From: Verrucomicrobiota bacterium
GTDB taxonomy: Bacteria; Verrucomicrobiota; Verrucomicrobiia; Limisphaerales; JACPZS01
Assembly: GCA_016195385.1 (NCBI GenBank)
Contig: JACPZS010000183.1
Location: 1 to 54,543 of the forward strand
Direction of reading: 5' to 3'
Length of the DNA stretch: 54,543 nucleotides
Shown here: piece by piece, positions 36,306 to 45,564 of the stretch
How positions within the stretch are numbered: position 1 is the first letter of the stretch
Layout: each line of letters opens with the position of its first letter
Notes under the pieces: generated by a model
The model's database searches: none
Told to the model about the DNA's origin: nothing
Seen by the model: the letters and a program-made list of their open reading frames with translations, nothing else
Translations under genes and position numbers: made by a program

Positions 36306-36479
36306 ATGAAATCGAATAAACCCGGTGTTCCAAAGAAGACGCCGGGGACTCTGCAAGCCGAGGCGTTGCGCGCCCGCTGCAATACTTTGACTGAAGCGGA
36401 GCGCCGCAAACTTCGCGACGAAGCGGCGCGGCTTTTTTATGGAAGCGAACCCAAGGCCGCCAGCGCTCGTCGCGGTTGA
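36306..36479 (+). CDS. Small antitoxin-like protein of a PIN module
   Basis: A 57-aa basic protein from the ATG at 36306 (MKSNKPGVPKKTPG). The helical middle LTEAERRKLRDEAARLFYGS resembles antitoxin C-termini that wrap a PIN toxin. It overlaps the PIN gene by 41 bases (36439-36479), a typical antitoxin-first arrangement. No DNA-binding motif is obvious. The assignment rests on gene order and size. Confidence 0.6.
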   Translation: MKSNKPGVPKKTPGTLQAEALRARCNTLTEAERRKLRDEAARLFYGSEPKAASARRG

Positions 36480-36954
36480 CACGAACGTCCTGCTGGACTT
36501 GGCCGACGAGCTCGAGGATGTCACCGACGCGGTGGGAGTCATGCGGCGGCGTTTGCGCCCGCTCCAGTTTCTCATGTCGCCGACGGTCGAGGAAGAATTG
36601 GCGCACGAAGTTCTGCACGGTAACGATTTCACCGAAAAAGAACGCGCCAGTTCGGCCTTCGCCCTGGCCCGCCGATGGAACATTCATCTGGCCCGGCTGC
36701 TGGACGGGCAACACCAAACGGCCCGCGCAATGGGGCGACGCCTGCGCGCCGTGGGCTTGCTGCCTGAAGCCGAGGTGAACGACGGACTGATCGTCGCCGA
36801 AACGGCCTTGCTGGGCAGCGCGCTCCTGTTGACCAGCGACGAACACTTGCGCGGGATGGATTTTGAACGGCTGACCTTTGAACTTCGAGCCTTCCGCTGC
36901 GCGGCCCCCGTCATCGCCACGCCGCGAGAGATCGCGCGGAAATTTTTCCAGTGA
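36439..36954 (+). CDS. PIN-domain ribonuclease, probable toxin
   Basis: A 171-aa protein. The first PIN acidic residue is in LVAVDTNVLLDLADE; further conserved acids appear in TVEEELAHEV, EVNDGLIVAETALLG and LTSDEHL, giving the expected four-acid metal-binding site of a PIN ribonuclease. PIN toxins cleave RNA when freed from their antitoxin. The overlapping 57-aa gene upstream is the probable antitoxin. It stands between the FG-GAP gene (divergent) and a pseudopilin gene (convergent). Confidence 0.8.
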   Translation: MEANPRPPALVAVDTNVLLDLADELEDVTDAVGVMRRRLRPLQFLMSPTVEEELAHEVLHGNDFTEKERASSAFALARRWNIHLARLLDGQHQTARAMGRRLRAVGLLPEAEVNDGLIVAETALLGSALLLTSDEHLRGMDFERLTFELRAFRCAAPVIATPREIARKFFQ

Positions 36955-37087
36955 CGGGCCGCCCGCGCTTCCTTTTCCAAGCAGGCCGCTACGATTTTCG
37001 ATTTTTGATTTCATAGCAGTTCTCATTTAACGGTGATCACCACGAGGAACGGCGCAATCTGGGGCATCGCGGAAACCCAGTCAGCGC

Positions 37088-37876
37088 TCATCGATCAGGG
37101 ATACGCTCTTGCAGCCAACGAAAGTCCTTAATGTTTTCTCCCTTGGCGACAGCGCCGAATTGTTTCGGCATCGGCCCGCGCCAGCGGCGGATTTCCGCGT
37201 GCCCGTCCGTGAGGGCCAGAACACCGGCTTGGTTATGGCGGTCGCCGGGGACGTCGTTCCAGTGGATTGTGGTATCGGGGAGATCGAGAGGCAGGATGCC
37301 AAACGCGCAACTGTTGATCAGGTCGTCCTTAACATCCACGAAGCTGAAGACGTGGCTTGGGTTGGCAATGTGCGCAACGCGCGTTCGGATACGTGCATCC
37401 CATGCCGGGATTTTAACCGGCGGGCCGTTGAGGAAGCCGCTCAACATGTAGCTGCGGAGTCGCAGCGCCTTGGTGGGGCCAAGGACGCGCGATTTGTCGC
37501 CTGGACAATGATAGGCGGCGACCGAGTTGACATAGCGAAAGAGCACGCCGCTCTGCATGTTGGTCGGAGAGGTGGCCATGAGTTCGCTGCCGACGACCCA
37601 CGAGCCGGGCAGGCTGACATCGTCCAATCCTCTGGCCTCGCTGAGGTTCGGACAAACCAGGTCATCGTGATCACCGGCGTACATGACCCACGCCAATCCG
37701 AGCTGTCGAACGTTGTTCAAGCAGGACGTCGCCTGCGCCTTCTGCTTCGCGTTGGAAAGCGCGGGCAAAAGCATCGACGCCAGGATCGCGATGATGGCGA
37801 TGACGACGAGGAGTTCGATGAGAGTGAAAGCGCGGAGAAAGCGAGGACGTGTGGAACAATGGATCGCCCCCCGCAT
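37088..37876 (-). CDS. Type II secretion pseudopilin-like protein, second copy
   Basis: A 262-aa protein from the ATG at 37876 ([13 protein letters not shown]). The leader ends just before [20 protein letters not shown], the prepilin helix, followed by [13 protein letters not shown]. The C-terminal part has [19 protein letters not shown], the H-X9-DG tail. The frame continues upstream to 38032, but that extension translates a palindromic repeat (37886-37964) and is not expected in the protein. The same family occurs at 5916-6812, but the two differ clearly outside the N-terminal helix. Confidence 0.88.
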   Translation of the reverse strand: MRGAIHCSTRPRFLRAFTLIELLVVIAIIAILASMLLPALSNAKQKAQATSCLNNVRQLGLAWVMYAGDHDDLVCPNLSEARGLDDVSLPGSWVVGSELMATSPTNMQSGVLFRYVNSVAAYHCPGDKSRVLGPTKALRLRSYMLSGFLNGPPVKIPAWDARIRTRVAHIANPSHVFSFVDVKDDLINSCAFGILPLDLPDTTIHWNDVPGDRHNQAGVLALTDGHAEIRRWRGPMPKQFGAVAKGENIKDFRWLQERIPDR

Positions 37877-37885
37877 GAACTTCAA

Positions 37886-37964
37886 GGTGGGGCGCGTCGC
37901 TCCGCGCGCGCCGTCACGATGTCTCAAAAAGCTCAACGGCGCGCGCGGAGCGACGCACCCTACC
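37886..37964. repeat. REP-like palindromic element beside a pseudopilin start
   Basis: A 21-base arm at 37894-37914 (beginning GCGTCGCTCCGCGCG) pairs perfectly with 37936-37956. Adding the outer GGTGGGGC and ACCCTACC extends the stem to 29 base pairs with two mismatches. The loop is 21 bases and A+T-rich. The frame of the neighbouring pseudopilin stays open through it, which can mislead start calling. It looks like a dispersed extragenic palindrome. Confidence 0.75.
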
Positions 37965-38047
37965 ATTTCTGGCAGGCTCGATGGTTCCACCAACTCGTTT
38001 TCGGTATTCGGAATGCGGTTTTCAAATTTCATAACTCTACTTTCGCT

Positions 38048-41000
38048 TCACGGTTCGACCGTCATAGCCACGAGGAAGGGCCCGGCTTGGGTCATCTTTG
38101 AGACGAAGTCGAGGCTGGTGACTTCGAGGTCGGATCGTGGGTTCGCGTAGGTGCGGAGAAAAAGGCGGAGGCTCGTGCCCGGTTCCTTTTCTTCAAGCCA
38201 GGGATTGGTGCCGGTCCAGACGACTTTGGCGCGATCGGTTTCGCTGTTCTGTTCCGATGACTGCTTCCACCAGTCGCGCAGATCGCGACCGTAGATGATC
38301 TCGGACTCGTGCTGGCTGCCATCGGCGTAATGCCACACATAGCTTCCGATAAGCGTGCCACCTTTGACCACGGTGGCGCAGGAGGCGTGCAGCACGTGCA
38401 GACGACGAAGCTTGCGTGCGATTCGGATGCCGTTGACTCGAAGGGGAAACTTTTCCCAGATCCTCTGAAACGCTCCCCCGTGTGGTTCGAGTCGTCGGAG
38501 CGAAACCAGGCCGCGCACATCGAAGCGAAGGTTGTCAAACGTAACGATTCCGTGAGGGACAGCTTCGAGGTCATCGTCCAACGCAAAACCGCCGGTTGGA
38601 ATATGCGTCGTGTCCAACCCAGCGGTGTAGTGCGGGGTCAAGTCGATCAGCTCGGCCGGCGTTGCGGGATCGCGGGGCGGCCAGTCGAACGGGTTTACAG
38701 GTTGGAGGCGGTCGCCAGACGAATCGTCTGCCTGTTCGTTCAAGACGGATGGGGCACGTTCCGCCCCCAGTCGCTCACGCCAGTAGTTCCGGGCATAAAG
38801 CTTGATGCGATTGGTGAGGGACAGGTCAACCGATCCGGGATAGTCGCGCGCGCGCCAAGGAAAAGTCTCCCAAAGCCGGCCCGTGAAATCCATCGACACG
38901 GTGAAAATCCGCCGGCCGTCGGGGCTGAACACCGGCGGGCCGATAACATCGGTGTGCCCTTGGAAGTCCAGCAGTTGGCGGCCTTGTTCGACATCCCAAA
39001 TCTCAGCCATCGGGACGTCAAAGCCAAATGTTCCGAAGTCCGCCATCGGCACCACCAACCGCTTGCCATCAGGGCTGAAACATAATCCTTGGCCAAGCCC
39101 ACGGGTTCGCCACGTCTGTAAAGGGGCGCCGTTTCGCGAGTCCCATAGCCGAAGCGTCTTGTCCGTGCATACCGTTGCAATCCGTTGGCCATCGGGGCTG
39201 AACCTTGCGTACGAGACACCGCTCCCTGGTTCGCCGAGCTTGAAGAGCGAACGCCCCGTCTCGACATCCCAGACGATGGCCGGATCGTACGTAAAGAGAT
39301 CGCTGCTGGTGCTTACCACTTTCTTGCCTCGAGGATCAAACGCCACATCCCAAATCGTGTTCGAGTGGCCGCGAAGAATGTGGAGTTCCCGCCCGGTCCT
39401 GGCCTCCCAGATTCTCACAGTGTGGTCCCAACTGGCGGTGGCGATTCTCTGACCGTTGGTGCTGCAAGCGAGAGAGGTTATCCATCGAGTATGACCGCGA
39501 AGCTCGCCCGTTTGCCGGCCGGTATGGGCATCCCAGACGCGGGCCACTTTTTCATTGCCGGCGGTAAAAATGCGTTTCCCGTCCGGACTGAACACCATTG
39601 CCATGTACGGGGAATGAATTTTCGACTCAAGCGCCATTACTTCTTTGCCGCTTTGCGCGTCCCAAACACTTGCGCGGTCCCAACAGGAACACATCGTCAC
39701 GCGCTGACCATCGGGACTGAAGGATGGCGACCAAGCCCAGCTAGTGCCTTGGAGCACTTCGCGACCTGTGTCCGCGTTCCACAGTTTGACGATCCCGTCG
39801 TAGCTGGCGGTGGCGATGAGCCGTCCGTCCGGACTAAATGTGACGGTTTGGATAAGCGACTGATGGCCTTGAAGCGTTTGGATTTCTTGGCGAGTGGCCA
39901 CGCTCCACACTTTCGCGGCCCGTTCCGCGCCCAAGGTGACGAGGCTGCGACCGTCCGGGCTGAACACGGCGGTATGAACGCGCGCTGGAATGGCCATGAC
40001 TTCCTCGCCGGTTTCGACCTTGCAGACTTTCGCCGTTGTCCGTTCGCCGGCGATGCAGAGCAAGCGTCCATCCGGGCTGAAGACAACATGGCGATAGTTG
40101 CCAGGTTGAGCGCCGGTGGTGACGCCCAACTCGTGGATTGGTTTGCCGCCCGACCAGAGTTTCACTTTGTCCTCGCCGTCGATGGTAGCGAACCGATCTC
40201 CGCTCGGATGGACAAACACAGCTCGATACTCGTCTGTGGCGACATCGAAAGTGGAAAGCAAGCGGCCTGTTTCCGCATCGCATAACCGGGCCACCAACTC
40301 TTCCTTGATGACGAGTCGCTGTCCGTCGGTGGTGAAGAAAAGAGACTGAATTCCAGTGGGCGCGGAACTGAGGGAGAAAAGTGGACGGTTCGAGGAAATG
40401 TTCCAGACGTGAACCGAATTGTCGAACGTGGCGGCGGCGAGCTTCTTCCCGTCCGCGCTGTAGGCGAGGCGGGTGATGGACCGCGCCGAAGGTTCGTTGG
40501 CGTGACCGACCGAATTCGTAGCAGCCGACGTGAGGAGGCTCACTTCAATTTCGGAATTTGAAATTGGGGTTTTGGATTTTTCAGTCGGAGCCTCCTTACG
40601 TCGGCTGCTACGATCGACGAATGAAAGCGGCGGCAGTTCACGCCACGTCAGCGTATCCCACAATCGCACCAAGCCGTTGGTGCAGCCCATCGCGAGCTGC
40701 CTTTCTCTGGGATTGAACGCGACCGAGAGAACACGATTGGCCGGTCCACCGAACGTAAGGAGGTTGGTTCCATCATCAATCGACCACACTTTCGCCGCGC
40801 CGTCCGATCCCAACGTGACCAGGCGTCCGCCCTCGCCGTCGAAGGCCAGCGCCGAGACGACGGAATCGAACGATATCAACGATGGCGTGATATTGGTATG
40901 GGCGCGAATTGTAAGCACATCCTGATGACACAGATACATCAAGCGCCCCCACTCCCAATGTCGAAGCCCAGTCGGGCATTTCAGCAAAAGTTCGATTGCG

Positions 41001-41566
41001 CGATCAGTCTCGCCGTCGCGTATATGCCGGTCGGCCAGCGCGATGCTGGCGGCGTAATTCTCGCGTTCGGTGGCTCGACGCGAAATGCCGAGCCGCACGG
41101 CGGCGACCGTGGAAATAATCGCGATGGCAATCACGCCAAACGTCGTCGCGGCACTGAGCGCGGCCACCGCCGGCTTGCGTCGACACCAACGCCAGGCGCG
41201 CTCGGTGCGGGTGATGGGGCGCGCGTGAATTGGCTCGTCTTTCAGGAAACGTCCAAGTTCATCGGCGAGTTCTTGCGCGCTGGCGTAACGCTTGGCCGGT
41301 TCCTTCTCCAAACACTTCAAACAAATCGTTTCGAGGTCGCGCGGCACGCTCGCGTTGAGCAGGCGCGGCGCAATTGGCTCGACGTGCAGCGCCGCGTGAA
41401 GCGTCGCTTCGAGAGTTTCACCTTGGAACGGCGGACGCGCCGTCAGCAGAAAATACACAATGCCGCCGAGTCCATACACGTCGCTGGGACGGCCCACTTT
41501 GCCGCGCGTGCCGCTCGCCTGCTCCGGCGGCATGAAGTTGGGCGAGCCGAGCACCTGGCCCGTCAT
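38048..41566 (-). pseudogene. WD40 Ser/Thr kinase gene, 3' fragment (C-lobe, TM, WD40)
   Basis: From an ATG-containing junction at 41566 the protein runs 1172 residues. It begins with the activation-segment end TGQVLGSPNFMPPEQASG and the rest of the kinase C-lobe (DVYGLGGIVYFLLTARPPFQ), a transmembrane segment (LSAATTFGVIAIAIISTVAA), then about a dozen WD40 repeats and a 200-residue C-terminal domain. The catalytic loop (HRD) and DFG are missing. The 5' part of the same gene is at 41563-42135 in another frame. One 98-bp palindromic element (40516-40613) is inserted in frame between WD40 repeats. The gene was most likely a single membrane-bound sensor kinase and is now inactivated, unless the break is an assembly error. 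Confidence 0.8.
40516..40613. repeat. 98-bp palindromic element inside the WD40 coding region
   Basis: Arms of 26 bases at 40516-40541 (starting TCGTAGCAGCCGACG) and 40588-40613 pair with a single mismatch. The 46-base centre holds its own 7-bp hairpin, CAATTTC with GAAATTG. The coding frame stays open through it, adding a hydrophilic segment (RSSRRKEAPTEKSK and onward) that does not look like WD40 sequence. It appears to be a mobile or dispersed palindrome tolerated by the host gene. Confidence 0.75.
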
Positions 41567-42135
41567 CGTTTGAGATAACGCGCGGCGTGTGACGCAGGCA
41601 GCGGGCGATTGCCGACGAGTTGCGAAAGGTTCTGGCCCTCGACGAAATCCATCGAGAAGAAGTGCTGGCCTTCATGCACGCCGACTTCATGGACGGGAAC
41701 GATGTTCGGATGTTGCAGCACGGCGGCGGCAATGGCCTCGGCTTTGAAACGGGCGGCGAGTTGTTTGCTGGCGAACTGGCCGGAGAGGATCAGCTTCACC
41801 GCGACGACGCGGTTGAGGCTTTTTTGGCGGGCTTTATAGACGATGCCCATGCCGCCGCGCGCGATTTCTTCGAGCAATTCGTAGTCGCCGAAGGGAGTAC
41901 CCTCACCCCCAGCCCCTCTCCCATCGGATGGGAGAGGGTGGCCGAAAGCCGGTGGAGAGATGGGAGCTGCGGGTTGAGGATTGGTTTCAGCGCTCGGCAC
42001 CGAATCGGAAAGTTTGGTGGCGATGCTGTCCAGCGCACCGGTGGCACGCGCGAAGAGGCATTTGGGACAAGCTCCATTGGGCGCGCTTTCCAGTATCTCG
42101 GCGCCGCAGTCCGGACAGGTCTTTGTCATAAGCAT
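41563..42135 (-). pseudogene. WD40 Ser/Thr kinase gene, 5' fragment (zinc ribbon and N-lobe)
   Basis: The 190-residue reading frame from the ATG at 42135 (or 42129) has a zinc-ribbon-like start ([11 protein letters not shown]...CPKC), a linker, then the kinase N-lobe: [20 protein letters not shown] (glycine loop), VVAVKLIL (catalytic Lys) and [11 protein letters not shown] with [15 protein letters not shown]. It stops at RYLKR, just before the expected catalytic loop HRDLKPxN. The next fragment resumes after DFG. About 50 codons appear deleted with a frameshift. A short palindrome (41914-41938) sits in the linker. It follows the ECF sigma gene on the same strand. Confidence 0.8.
41914..41938. 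repeat. 11-bp stem palindrome in the kinase linker
   Basis: CCCTCTCCCAT (41914-41924) pairs perfectly with ATGGGAGAGGG (41928-41938) around a CGG loop, within a C-rich CTCACCCCCAGCC context. The kinase frame remains open, giving the linker [14 protein letters not shown]. This sequence type occurs in many bacteria as a dispersed repeat. Confidence 0.65.
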
Positions 42136-42305
42136 CTTCAGTCTGGCCCAAAAGCCTTCACCTGATACACAGGAAAAAATCCGAGAAGGTCACAAAGAAA
42201 ATGGCCAAAGTCTCAGCCCTCACCAGGCAGTTGCGGAGCGCGGCCATCCTGGCCGCAGCGGGTCCACAGCTAGGTTCAGCTTGGATCTATTCTCAGCCCG
42301 ATTTC

Positions 42306-42445
42306 CGAAATTGAATAGCCGCAGAGAACGCAAAGAGCGCAGAGAAAGGAGCGCAAGAGTGATAGCTGCGGAAAAAATCTGACCGGCATTTACCTTCAGA
42401 GTCAGTCTGTCTTTCTTTGCGTTCTCTTGCGGCCAACTGCGGCTT
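42306..42445. repeat. Dispersed inverted-repeat element, copy A
   Basis: It lies in the 321-base gap (42136-42456) between the kinase and ECF sigma genes. Outer arms GCCGCAGAGAACGCAAAG (42318-42335) and its complement at 42415-42433 pair except for one extra base. The core includes TTGAATAGCC at the left and GGCATTTACCTTCAGAG in the middle. A diverged copy is at 47766-47930. The rest of the gap (42136-42305) shows nothing recognisable; the promoter of the kinase gene would be there. Confidence 0.65.
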
Positions 42446-42456
42446 TTGGGTTAATT

Positions 42457-43140
42457 TCAGCGGCTGATTACGGCGAAGAGATGGCGCAACTCGGCTTCGA
42501 CTTCGCCCGGATCGGCAACCGTTTCGGCGATGATGGCGCGGAAGAGTTCGCGATAACGCTGCCGCAAGCGCGAGACGGCCATTTTGATCGCGCTCTCGGA
42601 CAGACCGAACTCAGCCGCGACTTCCGGTCCGGCAAATTCCGCGCGGAGGCGCGTCATCACTTCGTCGAGGACCGTGAGCGCCCAGCGGCGTTCGTAGATG
42701 CGCTCGGGGTTTTGTTCATCCGCTGGTTCGAGGCGGTAACGCTCCTCGGCATCCAGCGCGTCGAGTTCGATGAACGTGTGGCCGCCGCCACGCCGCTGCG
42801 CGTGGGATTTGTCGCGCTGGTCGGCGACGTAGTAATTAAGCGACGCGAGCAGGAAGGAGCGAAATTTGCCGCGCTCGGCGGAGATGGTGGCGAAGGCGTC
42901 GCGCGCGAGCAGTTGCGCGAAGAAGCCTTGCACGAGATCTTGCGCGTCCGCCTGACTGGAGCCGCGCCGGCGCAGATACGCGTAGAGCGGATACCAGTAG
43001 GTGCGGCAGAGCGTTTGCAAGGCATCATGTGCTTGCGTTGAATCCGAGTGGCCCGCCGCGAGGACGACGCTCCAATGCGTTGTGGCGAAGCAGGGACGAC
43101 CAACCAAACGCGAACTGGATTCCTCGTCGGCTGCTGACAT
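42457..43140 (-). CDS. ECF-type RNA polymerase sigma factor
   Basis: A 227-aa sigma factor with regions 2 and 4 only. Region 2 includes AHDALQTLCRTYWYPLYAYL and ADAQDLVQGFFAQLLARDAF, the pattern of the ECF group found with Ser/Thr kinases in Planctomycetes and Verrucomicrobia. Region 4 is AAEFGLSESAIKMAVSRLRQ, the helix-turn-helix. The kinase gene is the next gene downstream on the same strand after about 320 bases. In this ECF class phosphorylation by the partner kinase, rather than an anti-sigma factor, is thought to control activity. Since the kinase here is broken, the regulator may be orphaned. Confidence 0.9.
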   Translation of the reverse strand: MSAADEESSSRLVGRPCFATTHWSVVLAAGHSDSTQAHDALQTLCRTYWYPLYAYLRRRGSSQADAQDLVQGFFAQLLARDAFATISAERGKFRSFLLASLNYYVADQRDKSHAQRRGGGHTFIELDALDAEERYRLEPADEQNPERIYERRWALTVLDEVMTRLRAEFAGPEVAAEFGLSESAIKMAVSRLRQRYRELFRAIIAETVADPGEVEAELRHLFAVISR

Positions 43141-43350
43141 GCCGGGATGATTACCGAAATTCTATTCGGCTGGCGAGATTGTTTCGGCGCGCGAATGAAT
43201 TGAAAGTGACCGACGCGGCTTGCATTTCGCTACCGGACGCTACGACCGAGTTCTGTAAACCTGCGAAGGCAGAGCATTCATTGCACTACCGTATCAAGCC
43301 AAACGCTTTGCCGCGTTGCTCGATCTACCGCCAGCGAAATCCGCGAATCG

Positions 43351-44700
43351 TCAAATTCTTGCCGGATCGGGATGGATGTACGGCGCGCGATACGGCCGGC
43401 GCAGCAGCCGGTTCGCCTCCTCGTCGCCCACGACTTCGCCTTTGGTGGCGTCCCAAGTCAGCGAGCGACCGAGTTGCAGCGAGACGTTGGCGAGAATGCT
43501 CGACGCGCTGGAGATGTGGCCTTGTTCGATGTCGGCGACGGGCTTTTTGCGCGAGGCGATGCACGACAGAAGATTCTTCATGTGGCCGCGAATGGCGGGC
43601 GCGCAATGTTTCTCCAAATCTTTCTCGGTTTGATCCTCGGGATATTTGTCGAGTTCCATGCCGACATCGACGTGGATGGGTTTGCCGCCACCGAGCGGCG
43701 TGAAGTCATAGCCAAACACGCTCGCCTTGAGCGTTCCTTTCTCGCCGTAAATCGTCGCGCTCCAGGGATATTTCGGATCGGGCGGTTCGCCCCACGTGCG
43801 ATGCGTCCAGACGACATTCAAATCGCCGAAATCGAACGTGGCGGTTTGTGTGTCGGTGATGTTCGCGTTGCTGTTCTTTTCCACGAGGATGCCGCCCGTG
43901 GAACTGATGGAGCGCGGCCAGCCGAGGTCGAGCATCCAACGAACCATGTCGAGCATGTGGATGCACATGTCGCCCACGATGCCGTTGCCGTATTCCATGA
44001 ATGCCCGCCAGCCGCGCGGGTGCGTGCGTTTGTTGAACGGCCGCATCGGCGCGGGGCCGGTCCACATTTCGTAGTCGAGATAATCGGGCGGCGCGACATC
44101 GGGCTGGTTGCCGGCGCGGCCCATGCCCCAGTAACAACAAATTTCGACGTGCGCGACGCGACCGAGTTTGCCGGAGTGGATGAGATTTTCACGCGCCTCG
44201 ATCAAATGCGGTGTGCTGCGGCGTTGCGTGCCGACCTGCACGACGCGTTTGTACTTGCGCGCGGCGGCAAGCATTGCCTGGCATTCGATCACATCGACGC
44301 CGATGGGCTTTTGCACATAAATATCCGCGCCCGCTTTCGCGGCGGCGATCATCGCCAGCGCGTGCCAGTGGTCGGGCGTGGCAATGAGCACAATGTCGAG
44401 ATCCTTTTCCTTGAGCATCTGGCGATAATCGCTGTAGGTGCGCGGAATTTTTTTGGAAAGCTGGCGCGAAGCGACGATTTCACCGGCTTCGGACAACATC
44501 TTTTTGTCCACGTCGCAAAGCGACACGACTTCGACGGGCGCGACTTGGATCAGTCGCAAGAGATCAGCCTTGCCGTACCAGCCGCAGCCGATGAGGCCGA
44601 CGCGTTTTTTCTGGTCAGCGAATTCGGCGGCGTAGTTGGGGAACGTGGAAAGAGCCAGCGCAGCCGTGGCTCCGGATTGGATGAATTTGCGGCGGTTCAT
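43351..44700 (-). CDS. Gfo/Idh/MocA-family oxidoreductase, exported type
   Basis: A 449-aa protein; the ATG at 44700 gives MNRRKFIQSGATAALALS, a Tat-like signal (RRKF) usual for PVC members of this family. The NAD(P) fold is RVGLIGCGWYGKADLL, and the catalytic-site lysine is in IYVQKPIGVDVIE. DMCIHMLDMVRWML and the C-terminal beta-sheet are standard. Members oxidise or reduce sugars, inositols and other polyols, often in breakdown of unusual carbohydrates; the substrate is unknown. It lies on the minus strand, 65 bases after the YceI gene upstream, so they may be co-transcribed. Confidence 0.92.
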   Translation of the reverse strand: MNRRKFIQSGATAALALSTFPNYAAEFADQKKRVGLIGCGWYGKADLLRLIQVAPVEVVSLCDVDKKMLSEAGEIVASRQLSKKIPRTYSDYRQMLKEKDLDIVLIATPDHWHALAMIAAAKAGADIYVQKPIGVDVIECQAMLAAARKYKRVVQVGTQRRSTPHLIEARENLIHSGKLGRVAHVEICCYWGMGRAGNQPDVAPPDYLDYEMWTGPAPMRPFNKRTHPRGWRAFMEYGNGIVGDMCIHMLDMVRWMLDLGWPRSISSTGGILVEKNSNANITDTQTATFDFGDLNVVWTHRTWGEPPDPKYPWSATIYGEKGTLKASVFGYDFTPLGGGKPIHVDVGMELDKYPEDQTEKDLEKHCAPAIRGHMKNLLSCIASRKKPVADIEQGHISSASSILANVSLQLGRSLTWDATKGEVVGDEEANRLLRRPYRAPYIHPDPARI

Positions 44701-44765
44701 GGCGCTCGTTTTAGCCAAGCGCCGCGAGGAACACAAGTCTCCAAGTGCTGAGAAAATGCTCCGCG

Positions 44766-45416
44766 TTACTTGCCCACAGCCTCCGCCGTAAGCCACTCGA
44801 ACGTGATCTTCACGTCGTCGGCGGTTTTGATCAGGCCCAAGGCCAGCGCCGGCGAGGGCGGCTTGATGCCAAAATCAGTCATCTTCACCGTGGTCGTGCC
44901 CGTCACTTTAAGTTTGCCCTTCTCCGTGACATCGATGTCCACCGTCATCGTATTGGTGCGCGTGACGCCCGAGACGGTCAGTTCACCTTTCGTGTCGAAT
45001 TGGAACGGTGTGCCCGGCGTGTGCCCGGCGGACTTGGGCGTCATCTCCTTGAGTGTGTATTCAATCTTCGGAAATTCCGGCTGCTTCATTGCCTCATGCA
45101 TGACTTCGTCCATGCGTTTCTTGCCGCTCTTGAGCGAGCGCACCGGGATCGTGACATGCACTTTCGGCACGACTTTGAGCGTCGCCACGGATTTGAGCGA
45201 GGCGTCCAGCGGAAAGCTCGCATCCAACTCCATCGTGCCGCCGATGGCCAGTCCCTCGACCGTCCAATCGTGAATGTTGGAACTGCCATCGAGCTTCACT
45301 TTGCTGCCGGGTTGGGCTTCGTATTTCGTCCAGGTCTGCGCGCCGAGCGGCAGCGTGAGCAACAGCGCGGCGAGCGCGATGAACTGGGAGAAAGAAATCA
45401 AGCGATTCGTTTTCAT
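44766..45416 (-). CDS. YceI-family periplasmic lipid-binding-like protein
   Basis: A 216-aa exported protein. I use the ATG at 45416; one at 45422 is equally possible. The signal peptide is ISFSQFIALAALLLTLPLGA. The YceI lipocalin-like barrel shows KLDGSSNIHDWTVEG, TIPVRSLKSGKKRMDEVMHE, GELTVSGVTRTNTM and VKMTDFGIKPPSP. The family binds long polyprenoid or fatty-acyl molecules in the periplasm; physiological roles vary. It is probably in one transcript with the Gfo/Idh/MocA gene 65 bases downstream. Confidence 0.88.
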   Translation of the reverse strand: MKTNRLISFSQFIALAALLLTLPLGAQTWTKYEAQPGSKVKLDGSSNIHDWTVEGLAIGGTMELDASFPLDASLKSVATLKVVPKVHVTIPVRSLKSGKKRMDEVMHEAMKQPEFPKIEYTLKEMTPKSAGHTPGTPFQFDTKGELTVSGVTRTNTMTVDIDVTEKGKLKVTGTTTVKMTDFGIKPPSPALALGLIKTADDVKITFEWLTAEAVGK

Positions 45417-45564
45417 GGTCATAAACTTTGGTTCGAGTTCAGTGATAGAATGCCCGCATTCCAACGAACACCGCTGGCAGGGTCAATCCTAGAATCGGCG
45501 AATTCTTTGCCTGGGCAAGGGTTGAATGTAGTTGCGGAAAAAACTTTGGAAAAACTTCCATCGC

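Noticed and set aside
39185..40285. 366-codon plus-strand open frame opposite the WD40 region
   Set aside because: Shadow of WD40 coding sequence; its repeats mirror the WD40 period.
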